Assembly: GCA_016748015.1 (NCBI GenBank)
Contig: JAAOMT010000302.1
Span: 1 to 64,000 of the forward strand
Origin: Geosiphon pyriformis
Taxonomy: Eukaryota > Glomeromycota > Glomeromycetes > Archaeosporales > Geosiphonaceae
Direction of reading: 5' to 3'
Length of the DNA: 64,000 bases
How positions within the stretch are numbered: the stretch's first letter is position 1; every line of letters begins with the position of its first letter. The notes beneath the pieces are model-generated. The model was not told the DNA's origin. It saw only the letters and a list, made by a program, of their open reading frames with translations, and ran no database searches. The translations under genes were made by a program, and so were the position numbers. Below are positions 35,078-48,584 of this stretch, in pieces.

Positions 35078-36332
35078 TCTGGTAAGAAAAAAATTGGAAA
35101 TATAAAAATAATTACTATGTCTTAACTAATGTAACAAACTACATAAAACAACTTTTATTAGAAAGTCAAATACCATATAATTTTATTAAAAAAAATTAAT
35201 AGGAAATTCTTTCACCATTTGTCTCAATTATCATTTCACTCATTGATCCTACTAAACCAATTAAGGTAGATTCAGGAATATCTTGCCACTCTTCCTCCAT
35301 AAATCTCTCTAATTCACTACGATTTTTAGGCATTCTTTTTTCTACATTCTTTTTAACAATAGCCCAAAAGTTTTCTATTGGGTTTAAGTCGGGACTATTA
35401 GATGGCCACCCTAACAAATCAGTTGTATTCTCAGCAATAAACTCTTTGGCAAGCTTGCTAGTATGCTTGGGGTCATTATCTTGTTGAAATTGCCAATTAT
35501 CCCCCAGCATTGCTCTAATTTCAGGTAAGTGGTTACAAAGAATATCTATATAAAATTGAGCATTCATTATTTGAACAAAACAGAATAAACTAGTCTTTCC
35601 TTTTTCGTAGAAACCCCCCCATGCGAGAATTTTTGTTCGATCTTTAAGCATAGGACGAATTGGTCGAGTACCTTTATGCCAACATTTTACTGTGTTTTGA
35701 AAAAGTTGAAAAGATGTTTCGTCAGTAAAAACTGTTCTTTTTCAATCGTCGTTCAAGTGTTTTTTGGCCCATTTTACACATTCTCGCTTATACTCTTCGG
35801 TCAGCATTGGAGTTGCTTTAGGAAGACTTTTTTTATAATTAAGGTTGGATAAATGGTTTTGAATAGTAACATAAAAAACATTTATTCCCTTCTTAGCCAA
35901 CTTCATTGCTAAATATCTAGACAAAACTGAGGAATCTCTACGAATAATCTGCCCTAATACTTTCAAAGAATTTCCCATAATTTTTCCTGGCCGACCATTA
36001 CCACTCGCATGCTTTATTGTTCCTTTTTTTTGAGGATATTATAGATTGTAGAAAGGGGTATATTTGTTTTATTCTGTATTTCTTTCACCTTTCATATTTC
36101 TTGCTTCCAAAAATGTAATTCGACTTGCCATTGCGTTTCTTGCTTTGAAGTCAGCATTTCAAAGACAAGTTTTAAAAAAAACTATTAGTTAATACGTGAC
36201 AAAATGTTTTTAGAGCTCAGCCACCTACCTAATATTCTGTTTCCATTTTTACCGTCACAAAACTTACCAAAAATGGTTAAATCAAACGCAATCTTAGTAG
36301 ATTCATATTTTTCCAATTTTTTTCTTACCAGA
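35078..36332 (-). mobile_element. Tc1/mariner element with terminal inverted repeats
   Basis: The sequence at 35078-35100 (TCTGGTAAG, A-run, TTGGAAA) is repeated in reverse complement at 36310-36332, a 23-base perfect core of the terminal inverted repeat. Similarity outside the core is weaker, so the true ends may lie up to about 16 bases further out. The element encloses the transposase relic on the minus strand and is about 1.25 kb, a normal size for the family. Confidence 0.85.
35196..36131 (-). pseudogene. Tc1/mariner DD34E transposase, broken
   Basis: The reading starts at ATG 36131 (MASRITFLEARN). The frame is lost twice in the N-terminal part, near 36070 and at an A8 tract near 36030. 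From about 36010 one frame runs to the end: GNGRPGKIMGNSLKVLG, a TGA at 35739-35741 in place of a codon (HLNDD-stop-KRTVFTDE), then LKDRTKILAWGGF, QQDNDPKHTSKLA, NSPDLNPIENFW and the stop at 35196. The catalytic residues are present: Asp in TDE, Asp in QQD, and Glu in NPIE with 34 residues between the last two. The C-terminal catalytic half is well preserved, so the copy is much younger than the one at 12 kb. Two frameshifts and one stop make it inactive. Confidence 0.88.
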
Positions 36333-38975
36333 ATGTACATGAACCAAATAGCCATAATAAATAATTTTTTTGTTTAGTGTATTTTTTGTTAAAGTAATAT
36401 TATGATTGTTATTTTATTTTTAGAAGTATAAAAAAATAATACTATGTAACAATACAACTTATTATGTTGTTTAACAAATTTTATTAATATTAAGTATTTT
36501 TTTATTGTAGTTTTTTACAATAAAATTTAGATTATTTTTAAAAGTATTCAGATTTTGAAAAATACTAGTTAGTATATGCAATAAATAATATGTACATTAA
36601 AAAAACATTACATACATCTGTTCAATTGTATTTTAAGCTATTAATAATTATTCTAGTTAAAATTAAGTTCAGATTTTTTTAAAATTAAAGCTTTTAATTA
36701 TTATAAATATTGTTATTAATTTGTGCTTGTTTTAAAGTTATCTATATTATACTACATAAAAATTTAATTCTACATAATATTAACAAAAAGTTATATACAA
36801 GATAAAATAACATATTTTGTTAAAAAATGCTTCAAAAAAAGCTAGAGTATAATAATTTTTAGTTTTTTTGATTTTAAAACAGTTTACAACAAAACTACTT
36901 TATAATTAAAATAAAAGTTTTGATCAAATTGGTAAAATAAACATAGCAAATAGATTAAAAATATAACTATAAGCAAAATTAAAGACAGAAAATCAATGAA
37001 TTAATAAAATAAAATGCATTTTAACGAAAAAGATTGCTATTTTCACTTACTTAAAAAGATATTATACTAGTAAAAAATACTTTTACGTAATTTGTAACAA
37101 TATATTAAAGTTATTCAGTTTGTTCTTTTTGTGCACAAAAAATAGTTAATAGTCTCAGATTATATCTAACTCAATTGAATCAATTTTTCAAGATTATACT
37201 CAAGTATGTACTTTCTGAATACTTATTGTCTTTTTTTATTTATTTTTCAAGTGCAAGAAGAAACTTCAATTAATTTCTCTATATTATAAAATGCAAACTA
37301 CACAAACCAATCATTTATCTCTTTCATGTAGTGAATTTTCCGAATTTTGACTTCAATTTGCATACTTGCTTATAGTATATTCTCAGTTTGAAATGTTTTT
37401 TCTTTGCATTGTTTATTTTCTTAATTAATATATTTTGGATTCACATTAATTATAACCAATTAAGAGAAAAGGATTAATGTTAACATCATATTGTTAAGTT
37501 ATAGAAAATACTTATTTCATTAACTAAATCCTTAGTGGAGAACTTTGTTGATTTTAAGTAATGGTTTTCCACAGTGTTGAATTTGCAGATTGGAAACTCT
37601 TGTAATCTTGTAAGCTTTGATCCTGTAAGCTCAGATCTTTTACCTATCAAGATTTTTTTCACAATTCTGAAGAATATTGCAAATAATAATAATAATAATA
37701 ATAATAATTCGAATTTATTTCATTGTAAGATGATTCTGTCTAGCCAAGCGTATTATGTTTAGACCAAAAGATTCACATTTCTCAATATAAAATTTCAAAA
37801 ATCTAAAAAATAGATAAAAACTAATCTTTTCTGTTACAGATGCCCTGTTTTTTTTTTAATTTAATGATTCTGATTTAGTAAAAATTTCACCAAATTTATC
37901 CTAACATTATAACAGATATATTTGGTTAAAATTTAAATAAATCTACTATTTTTACCATTAATTTTGTAAATATAAACTATTTTATATTATTCTCTAATTA
38001 AAAATTAGAAATTAGAAATTTCTTTGGACAAACTAAAAATGTCCAAAGATGAACAAATATACAAAATAGATTTTACAATGTCTTGAATAATCTAAAATTA
38101 AATGATAAAACTGATTTTAATTTATGCTAAAAACATAAAATTAAGTCCTAAAATATAAACTAGTATTCATAATTAAAATTTTTAAAATTTATTATTTGTA
38201 TGATAAATTAAAAGAATTCATTAATATGTAAGTTCTTAAATTACTAGTGTCTAAATATTCTAAAATTTATTCCGATTCAATAAACAGAAACAATTTTATC
38301 ATAAATTTTTATTAACGCATCAAACCAAGTTGAATTTTGTTAATTATTTAAAACTGATGATTTCATCATGATCACATCAGTGAGTTTGTGGGCGTGCGGG
38401 AAAAAGTTTTTGCGTCACATGTTACAGGATGTGATCAGATATGATAAAAATGATAAGAAATAAAAAATGAATCATCAGCCTTGGTGTATTTGTTAAATTG
38501 GTTAAGGTTTGGCAGGGTCAAAAATAAACGGAAAATTTTTAGACCTTGTTTTATTTATTATTAAAATTGGCTATACGAAATTTCTTGCAATTTGATTTAA
38601 TTATGAATAGCGAAAATAAAAGTTGCAATCATCCAAGTCGCTCATCTTATCCTTTTTATTTTATGATGATGGAATTCATCATTGGATATATTAATAGACA
38701 AGATGGAAACAGGATATTGAAACCAGACGACCCATGAGTTCATATCTGCATTGACCGAAAGTATTATAGTTGGAATTCCGTGGCCGAACAGCATAAATAA
38801 ACAAGCACAAGACTAGTAGTAAATAAAGTGACCATTCAGGTTAGATTATTCTATTCGATAAAGTCGACTATGCAAAAAGTGATATAAAATGTATAGTATA
38901 AATTTAATGAATTCTCTGAAAAATTTCTCCTCATTACAAAACTAAAATTTTCAAAAAATCACGAAAATATTGAAA
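36333..38975. other. AT-rich intergenic DNA upstream of the Cys4 gene
   Basis: This stretch is extremely AT-rich to about 37.2 kb, with an (AAT)n microsatellite at about 37681-37708. Near 38346-38440 lies a less AT-rich patch with ATCATGATCACATCA and TTGCGTCAC, a CRE/AP-1-like word, which may be promoter DNA. A small open frame from ATG 38603 to 38737 (44 codons) sits about 240 bases before the next gene and could be an upstream ORF; it has no recognisable family. Confidence 0.4.
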
Positions 38976-39899
38976 ATGTCATTTCAAGATACAAATATTA
39001 GTCAAATTTCTTTCTTAAGTTTCTGTTGCGTCTGTAACGAAGAACCTGTTTATCTTGATCCTTATACGGGTGCACCAAGCGAATTTTGTTCACCAAATTG
39101 TTACCAAAATGCCGTGACAAAAGATTGTTTACCCTCGTGTGAGATTTGTAAAAAACTACCACAAGCTTTACTAAAAAGTGGACAACGTACAAAAGTATGT
39201 GGAGAAGATTGTTTGAAAATAAAACAAGATGCCTTCTTTTCACAAGTTAGTGATAAAGGAAATGATAAGGGGATACACGATCAATCACTTTTGCATCCAA
39301 AAGGTAATTTTAATACCGGTACTGGAAAGCGCAGGTCCTCTTCAGCTCCCTTTATGGATTTATTAGCTACTGCTGCTGTCACTGTTTCCGATATCGCTTT
39401 ACCCACTGAAACATCAACTGCTTTTCGTGAATATATTATGAATGACGATTCTCTTGTAAAAAAGGATCCTGAAATTACCCAAAATTCAGAGCTATCTTTC
39501 GATCATAATTTGAATGTCCCAAAACTACACCTCGAATTGACGGATGACATTCAATATTACGAATTTAAAGATGACCCGATACGATCGTCAGTTCAGGAGC
39601 TTGATTTATTCCCTGATGATGCAAGCTTTATTAGTTGTCTTTCTTTCAATGATCCACTTCATCCAGAAATTGAAATTTCCCAAGTTGATAGTTTCTCTGA
39701 CCGAGAAGAATTTTCCGATATTGAATTCGAACAAAGTGATAGTAATGATGAATTTGTAGATGCCGACTTTGATAATGGGCAAAATGAAGGAATCGTTCAC
39801 AATCTTGAATTAGATAAATCTTTATTCATTGAAAAGAAAAAAGATAATACTGGCGGTTTTTGGGATTCTATGGCCGATGCTATAACACATTTATTATAA
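38976..39899 (+). CDS. Protein with two Cys4 (CxxC-x16/17-CxxxC) motifs and acidic C-terminus, 307 aa
   Basis: This is an intronless gene. The ATG at 38976 is preferred; the frame is open two codons further but without another ATG. Residues 17-42 hold C17-x2-C20-x17-C38-x3-C42 (YTGAPSEFCSPNC) and residues 55-79 hold C55-x2-C58-x16-C75-x3-C79 (KVCGEDC). These are two tandem treble-clef-like zinc sites of the kind found in fungal proteins with short CxxCxxxP...CSxxC repeats. After residue 90 the protein is Ser/Thr-rich and then strongly acidic (Asp, Glu, many Phe and Ser), probably disordered, ending in GFWDSMADAITHLL, a possible amphipathic helix. No enzyme domain is seen. A nuclear or adaptor role is possible but not shown. 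The codon use looks like a real gene. A (GAT)n run follows the stop. Confidence 0.75.
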   Translation: MSFQDTNISQISFLSFCCVCNEEPVYLDPYTGAPSEFCSPNCYQNAVTKDCLPSCEICKKLPQALLKSGQRTKVCGEDCLKIKQDAFFSQVSDKGNDKGIHDQSLLHPKGNFNTGTGKRRSSSAPFMDLLATAAVTVSDIALPTETSTAFREYIMNDDSLVKKDPEITQNSELSFDHNLNVPKLHLELTDDIQYYEFKDDPIRSSVQELDLFPDDASFISCLSFNDPLHPEIEISQVDSFSDREEFSDIEFEQSDSNDEFVDADFDNGQNEGIVHNLELDKSLFIEKKKDNTGGFWDSMADAITHLL

Positions 39900-42439
39900 A
39901 ATTAGTAAAATCAAGGTAGTTTATGATGATGATGATGATGATGATGAATCTATAGGAAAAAATTACGGAAAGATCTGTTATAAAAAAATTCACAAACTTT
40001 AGCCGTGAATAGACCTTCAAAGTGGTTAAAATTTCAATTAAAAAAATGTAATTTATAATAGTATTATTATTCAAGTCAAAAATTTCTGATAACAAAATAA
40101 AAATTATGACTCAAAAAACTCATGTTTTAAGATTGAAACGATTAAATTAAATTAAATTGACAAAATTTTATGATGCTCTAAGCTTGATCAAAATTTTTCA
40201 TCGATAACATTGAGATACTTAATGCTTAGGATACAAGAAAAATTATTGTGCTTCAAAAATTATATGAAAATTATTAAAGAATCCTAATTTGAATGGGAAA
40301 TTTTCTCACTTTCTTTAATTCGTTGAACATTATCTTCTCACATTTGATTAGAAGGTTCAGAAATAAAAGCAAGGGAATTAGATTCACCTGCTGCTCGTAA
40401 TGTGCAAAAATGGAATATAAGAAAAATTTTTTGGGAACTCTTTTCAGAATATATCTTAACCGATCATGTTTAAACATAATTTGGGAGTAAAAGAAAATGT
40501 TATCGAATAACAAAAGATGCCCACACCAAAAATGTTGTCGTATTGCATCAGCACAAACAAAGATCTATCCTATCTATTATTCTGTTTCACCAAATTATTT
40601 TTTCCTTTCATAATTATAGATAGCCGGTTTTTTAAATTGCCCTAAAATAAATCCACGATCCTTTCTAGGTTTATTTTGTGAATTTATTTTTCCTTTAACA
40701 GATTATCTTGATTCTTTGTTATGTCTTTTTGTTTAGTCAGATAAGATATCCTGTGCAACCTATCCCTTTTAGATGAAAATATATCGTGTACTAATTATGT
40801 CAATTCATAGGATTGCAAAAATAATCCACATCATAGAGAAAAGTTACTTTTGGCATACAGTTAATGATGATCTTGCTATAGAGTTTTCTAATATGTTATC
40901 AAATGTTCATCCAAAGATATTCCAGATAAAATGGAAACAAAGCAAAATAGAAAAATTTACAATTCTATACTTACCTAATTTTTATTAAGTAGTTTTCTTA
41001 TTCCTATCTTGTTCAAGAAAATAATCAATATTTGGATTTGTTGGGTGCATTTTAAAATAATTTAGTTTTCTTCTTGATTTTGCAATAAATGAGTCTAATT
41101 ATGGTAAAGTTCATAAAATTAAGAAAAGTAATGAATAGGTATTATGATTTATTCATTGGTTAACCAGTTAATTCAAAAATAATTTCATGCTTTTATTTCA
41201 ACAAAAAACAAAAAGTTCCTTAAGAAAATCATATCCAGTCAAAAAAATTTAATTTTTAATCGTTAGTTTCAAATTATATAATAATTTAAAAGTATTCTTT
41301 TTGAATAATAATATTTTTATTATTTACAAGTCTTTAAGAATACCTTGTAAAAATTTGATAATACTTACAGAAAATAATCATAAAATTAAACCTTAAAAAA
41401 TTGTAGATAATATTTTTCTGTTTTTATTATATTCTTGTTAGTTCAATAAAAACTATTGATTGCCATCACTATTTCGAATAAGTAGAAATTGCTAAAAGTA
41501 AATGAAATTGTTAAGACTGTTTTGATTGCTATATTTTAAAGTAAAAATTGTCAAAAGTGTTATGTTTTTGTCATAAGTGAACTGTTTTTATTGAATTAAA
41601 TGAAAATTGTTGGAATTTTTTGATTTTTCATATTCTCGAAATAATTGAAACTTTTAAGAAAACAACTATAATTCAAGCTAATTTGAAATAAGTAAAAAAC
41701 CTTGAACTCCTTTAATTGCTATTATCTAAATTTTTAATTTTATTATTCTGTTCTAAACCTTCTTTTATGTGTTAATTCATAAAAAGTTTAATTTTTTATC
41801 TTTTATTTTTTTTTTTTACCAAACTTTAAAATGTAATTGATCTTGAATTATTTTTATTAATGACAATATTTGAACAAGTTTTGTAATAATTAACACATAA
41901 GTTTTAATTTATTTTCAAATTTACATAATAAACCAATTAAAATAATTTAAGAAATTTATAAAAATATTTTTTTAAAAATAAAATAAAAAATTATATATAT
42001 ATATATTATAAAATTTTTTTAATAATAATTGGTTTAACTGTCAAAAAATATGTATCAATTATTTTAATAATATTTTGTTTTATTTATTTAAACTTTTTCA
42101 TAATCATTTTTGTTCAATATATTGATTTCCTTTATTGTATATATATAATTAAGTAATTTATACATTTTTTATGCTTAAAACATAATGTTGTTAAGTTTTA
42201 TTATTATTAATGTTAATAGTAAAAAAATTGATTTGATTTTAATCAAAAAAGTAAAATTAATTAAGCTTTTTTAAGTCATATTTAACCATATTCCGAATGT
42301 ATTAATTAATATTAATAATAATAAGGTTTTCTTAATTAATAAAAATATATTGCTTAAAATTTTAAATATTAAATTATTAAATAAATATTTTATAAATTTT
42401 TTTTTTATGAGATTTTACTAGTAAAACCCAACTGCTATC
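39900..42439. other. Intergenic, no supported gene
   Basis: A (GAT)n microsatellite lies at about 39924-39946. The DNA between 40.2 and 41.0 kb is less AT-rich and has one open frame (40773-40988) without recognisable content. From 41.2 kb it becomes extremely AT-rich up to the LINE. Confidence 0.45.
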
Positions 42440-45400
42440 TAGTATATAGACCCAAACTAAATGGTTCAAACTAAATGTAGCTCATGTTTTTACTATATAT
42501 GGCCAGTCACTTAGGCCAGACAAAGCAATACTATATGTCTATATTAATAAATGTGTTATCTCTCAAACCAGAAAAGAAATAACAAATTTTCCTTCTATCA
42601 AAGCTAACAGCAAATGATTTTATAATACCACAAACTAATTCATCTGATAACTTAAACACTAAACAGTAAGACAAACCCAAAACCAAATTATTATCTCTGA
42701 CTAATCTAGTCTTCTCTATATCGACTTTGTGTTTAAACCAAACAAGCCACATCTTAATATAATGCAGTTCTATCATAAACTTAATAAACTCAACAAAAGT
42801 TGAAGCAGCCCTCCCCATTTTATCAAAAATCAAAGCAGTCTCAGCACACCAATTTCTTAACACAAAACTTTTGCAAATTGCAATATATAAACACATGTCT
42901 AAAAAACACATTAATAGTAAATGCAAAATAGCAAAAGTAGGTGAGCAAAAAGAACCAGCCAATAATACTTATCTTTTGGCAGTCTCAGCCAAAGTATCTT
43001 TACAGAGACTTACATTACTAGTACAGATAAAAATGTAGTCGAACAACTCTACTTTACTATACAGTACCTCAGGATAATCCTTATTATACAATCTTTTCCT
43101 AACTGCTACTGGCAATTGTTTATAAACCACTTTTATCAAATAAATATGTAAATTAGCTAAAACCTTATTAGCAGACTCAGAGAACATATGTGAATCAGAA
43201 TGTTAAACCTTTGTCATAGTGGCCCAATTTATCTTTTTAATTAAAACACTTAAAACTATATTATAACCAAAACCAGCTTCTTAATAAGCATGACAAATTA
43301 ACCAATACAGATTATAAACAAAGTAATAAACATTGTCAGATACAGTCATATTTTCAGCCACCAAAAATTATTCCTAAATTCTATTCAGCAAATAAAAAAA
43401 AAAATGGCTTTATCAGCCAATGCATCAGTTTTAATATTGCCCAAAATCTTTAAATGTCTTGTAACTTTCATCTACTTAACCAAAATATTTTTATTTCTAA
43501 TAAAATTGACTACATGTAATCTTTTTATTTAACATTAATTATAGAAGTCAAGCATAATATACAAAGTCTTAAACATACAAGTGTCAATTGCAGATTGGCT
43601 GTCCAAATACAAAGCCACAGCACATAAAGATAAAATACATTTTAAAATCAAGACAACAGCTTGTAACTTAGCTAAAATAGAAAACAAAAGTCCTTTTATT
43701 TCAACTTCAATACTCATGTCTGTTACCAGAAAGTAAGCAGCTGCTTTATATGTTATATTAACAAAACTAATATCTTTTAAGAACTTATCTGTATAGATTT
43801 TGATATAATCTGATTAAATTTTTAGTAGACTACTACATATTTCAGATAACTTGAAAACAACAAAGTCAACTCTCAAAGAAACATTTTTGCACATAAACTT
43901 AAATACCAGTATAAACCAATAAGAAACAAGATTTTTTGGATCTAAATTTTTTCACTGCCAAAACGTTTTCTAATCTATCACTTTTTTTTTCTTGTCCAAA
44001 AGTCTGTTACCAAATGCCACATCAAACTGCTTCAAAGAAAAAACAAAATTGTAAAATAAGAGTTGTTCTAAGATACTAGACATTAGAAATCTACCAGGTC
44101 TACAAAAAGCATTGGACAAATTGTTTGCCAAAAATAACTTATTTTCCAAAAATATTTTCACTACTCTGGCCAAAAAATTATTAACTAGACTAATATGCAA
44201 CTTGACAAAAAACTGTAAAAAATTCAAAGAAAACTACTCCAAAATCTGTATATCTAAAAATCTATGTTTAAATAAACATCTAAAAATACCACAGACATTG
44301 AAAAAAAAAACCAACAAAGCTAACTTTTTTTCAGACTGTATTTGCTCAAAAAGTTTCAAATTATACAAAGATAAATAGTGCAAAATCTTACTGGAAAAGT
44401 TACATAGTAAGCCAGTCTTCAATTTAAAACTTTTTCTGATTATCATATTCTATTTGTGATACACATTTAATGACACAAAACTAAATTGCATCTAATAGCC
44501 AACTATAGGCTGTAAAACAGCTGAAACCAAGTAAAAAAATTGTTTATTTATAATAGTCTTTTTTAATACCACATTAGAAAAAAACTTAATATTCATATAA
44601 ACATAAGCCAAACTAGGCTTAAAAAAATTTTTAGTGGACAAAAAGATGTCCAAGTATTTGTATAACTCATTTTTTTTAGCAATCAAAATTGACAACTTAT
44701 TAATTGACAGTAATATCATCCTAATACCTCAATTAATAGGAATAGCCACTGTTTTATTATTATTAATTGAAATGTTATTGACATTAAAAAACTTATTAAC
44801 AATATTCAGAATATACTGTATAGAAGTTTGACAATTTTCAACTTATATTGTTTATCAATAAAGATGTTAGCAGCCAAAAAAGAAGTCCTTCTCCCAATAG
44901 TCTCAATCCTATTAATCTTTATTACAAACCTAGTATTAATACAGTATTTGCACAAATGTTTATGCCTCTTTACTTTGCATAAAAGTGGATCATAAAAAAT
45001 TCTCCAAAGGAATAGAAAAAAACTTCATTTTAATCCAAATTATTATGTATCTTATACCTATCTAAGAGTCCAAAATTTGTCATAACTCTGTTAATCTAAT
45101 TCTTATGAATACTGCCAAAAAAACTGATAAACTAACTGTATATTTTAATATAATATAAACTAGTCCTCAAATGATGCCATCTTACTGAATTATAAACTTT
45201 GTGCATATTCTATAGCATTAACTAAAGTTCTCTATTCTTCTTTAAAGCATCTTTTATTATCAATCCAATGATAAAAATAGGAGCCTAAGTCAAAATACCC
45301 TTTAATACCAAAAAGTTGTCATCATAAAAAACTTTAAATTTGCTACATACTAATAAAATCCAATTAAAAAAGATCTTAGACAAAATTTTTCAGGTCGTTT

Positions 45401-47495
45401 TAATTAGTACAATAAATTTAGTATTTGTTAAAACACTATTTTATTCATAAAGTTTTAGGATTATTAAAACCCACACTCTCTTCCAAGAAATTGGAACTCT
45501 ACTCAAAGATAAACATAAATTTAATAGTCTCAAAAAATGAACTAATATCTCTTTATCACAATGCTTTTAAAGTTCATTAAGTATTCCTAACAACTTAGTA
45601 GCCTTATTAATTGGCAAATTATTAACAACAAAAGACAACTTTTCTATATTAATCTCTTTTATTATACCAGAAAAAACACTATTATTAACATAGTTCAAAA
45701 GCAAATATTGACAAATCCAAAAGTTAAACATCTTTAAAAGCACTGATCACTTCTTTATTCATTTTTTTATGATCTTATTTACCTTAAGTTTCACTTTATT
45801 AGGCTCAATTACCAATTTATTTTCCACCACTAAGTAATCCAAAACAATCTTGTAAAATAGACAGTCTAAAATGCTTTTTATCATCTGTTTCTTATTAAAA
45901 CAGAAATTTTCTATATAATGGTCAATTGCCTTTCTAATAGCTGTATTTTTAAATGTTTTAGACTTATAATACTTAGATTTCTGATACTTCTTCCTTACTA
46001 TTGACAAATATTTAATCAACCCCATTAAATTTACACTATCTAAAATTATATTAACAACCTTAGATGTCTCAACTTTATTAATAGCCAACCAAATCCCAAC
46101 AAGGCAGTCAAAATTCAAAAAGTCTCTAGAATTTCAAACTTTCACAATTTTTGCAATGAACAATTCCAACTTAAAGAATTTCGAAGAATATTTGTTTTTT
46201 GAATAATTATATATATTATACCAATGTTTAAAAAATACTATTTTAGCAACTTGTATTATAACATTTTTCAGTACTATCCACATCATATCCAAGTTATTGT
46301 TGTCTTCCACATCTATAAACATGTCTGATTTTACTAACAGCTTAGTAGAAAATTGTTTTCTAAAACATAATTATTGGGTTTTGTCAGCATTTTTCAATCT
46401 GAACCTTTACCAGTTCCAATTGGTCTGTTTATAAGTATTACTAAAATGAATGTTTAGGAGTCTATTTAAACCAATTAAAACTGAAACTGTCTTATAATCT
46501 ATATTAAAAAACTCAGACACACAATCTATTTTATAATATATAATTATTAATACCAAGTTCCTACTTACAAAAATAAAATCTAGCATCTTTTCAATGTCTT
46601 TAAAATTGTTTTAAGTAGTAGTTTTGGCCAATAAATGTTTATTAAAAGCATTAACAAAATTTAGATCCAAACAAAACCTAAAACTTGCACTCTTTTTGAA
46701 TTTATTCTTATTAAAATTACCACCTAAAACCATAAAAAAACTAGAATTGACTGCTTTAAAGATCATAGAATTAATATCAAAAGCTTGGCCAAAATACGCA
46801 TCAATAGATATACTAGTATACAGGTTCAAAATTGTAACCAAAAGCTTGTTTCTAAACAAAAAATATATAAAAATTAAATGACTTAGAATCTCATTTATCT
46901 TTAAAACATGTCAAGCCAAAGAATTGTTCATAATTATGACAACTCTAGCACTAAGAAAACCAACATCCAGACCAGAAATAAAAACCTGAATCTCATTAAA
47001 CTTATTTATAATCCAATGTCTAATATTAGACCTTAATTTTATCTCAGTAACAAAAAAAACTATATTACTTGATTCTCTATGCCAATAAATAATGTCTTTT
47101 TGTTTTGCAGAAACATTAATATCTTGAATATTGCACATAGCAAATTTTTAAACCAGATCTATCATTAAGAAAAAGAATCTTTTACATCCAAGCTAGCATT
47201 GTCTATTTTGGTTATTAGACCCATAACTATGTTTGACAAATTGTTCAAAGTTTTTTTTAGTCTCAAAACAATTAAAAGACCAATATCTACTACTTCTACA
47301 ACAGTTTCATCACTAGTGGTTATATTCAAACTCTTACTTATTACTGTATTTACTTCTTGATTCTGTAATAAAGAGATTACCAACAGCTAATATTTAGGGC
47401 TAGACTGAGAAACTGTTGGTCCAAGTGTATCCAATTTTCTAGCCAGCTCATCCACTTTCTTTGTAAGACTGGCAAGACTATATCTTATATAATCA
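42440..47495 (-). mobile_element. LINE-type non-LTR retrotransposon, AT-mutated and inactive (copy 1)
   Basis: On the minus strand, from 47495 down, parts of a LINE can be read in order. First comes a coiled-coil end of ORF1 (LASLTKKVDELARKLDTLG, about 47460). Next is an apurinic-type endonuclease (DIIYWHRESSNIVFFVTEIK at about 47110; VLGGNFNKNKFKKSASF at about 46720). Then follow the linker and reverse-transcriptase region (45760-46120), the catalytic loop near 44870 where FIDK stands for the usual FxDD, the post-RT segment (YLVSAVLQPIVGY, about 44500), an RNase H-like part (LYLDSQSAID, about 43590) and the C-terminal end to 42531. Frames are broken many times and codons are pushed to A/T. 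It copies itself through RNA in its intact form; this copy is dead. Both ends are approximate. Confidence 0.85.
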
Positions 47496-48584
47496 AATAA
47501 TAAGTATTGAATTTTAAAAAAAATAAGTTATTTATATAAAAAATCACATTTTTAATATTCTAAATGATATTTAAAACAAAATAAATATTTTTTTAATTCG
47601 TTATATTTGACTGTTTGTATTTATAATATTAAAAATTTTTATATTTATGTTTTAACAAATAATTGTGATTTCACATCCTATTTATAAATAATTTTTTAAC
47701 ATTTTGTTGATTTAAAAATAATATTTTTTAATATATATTTTGGGATTTTTAAAAAGTTGAATTTAATGTTTATATTAATATCTTGTGCTTAAAATATATA
47801 TTATAATTTTAATTTTTTTTTGAATTTCTTACATATTTAATTAACTTTTTGTTAAAATTTACTTGGTTAAACTTATATTTCTTTTAATTCTTGTCATTTA
47901 TTTTCTTGTTACTTTGATTTTCACATAAAAGAAATGTTTTTGTAAAGTTTTCAAAAGTCACATTTTTATTTATTGTATAAACTAATATATCTTTCTGCCA
48001 TAAATTAAAAAATATTTTCCTCTTTTTAGCTTGATTTGGTACTTAGTCAAACAATAATTCAATAAACAATTTCAAGTTTTAACAAATTTTCAACTAAAAA
48101 CTTACATTGTTTATTATGTTCATTTTTTTATTTAAGTTTATTTTGAAAGAAATTAAAAAAAAAACAATTGCATTAATTAATATTTTGTTATAACTTTTTA
48201 TTGAACACAATTTTTTGATTTTTTGAATTATTAAATCATTTTGATAGCTGCCCATCAATTATTTCTAAAAAACAAAAAAAAGTTATTAGACCTGTAAGCA
48301 AATTTAATAGTTTATTAAAACATTTAAATCTGAACTAATAACAGCTTTTAGCAATAATATTTTATTAGCTATTCCAAGATATTTAAATTGCTGCAATATT
48401 ATTTCTATTATTTAAAGGCAATTCACAAAATTTTATAGAAAGTTCAAAATTTCGATATGTAAATGGCTTTTTTATTACAGTTGGCATTGTTACGGTTCAG
48501 AAATTAGCAAGAGGCATAAATATTATACGAAATTATCCAATAATAAAATAGCAGAGTAATCTTAAAAAGATAATAATCTACATA

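Noticed and set aside
44112-44378. Plus-strand Lys/Asn-rich frame (and similar ones at 44634 and 46624).
   Set aside because: They are antisense to the LINE, whose protein is readable on the minus strand.
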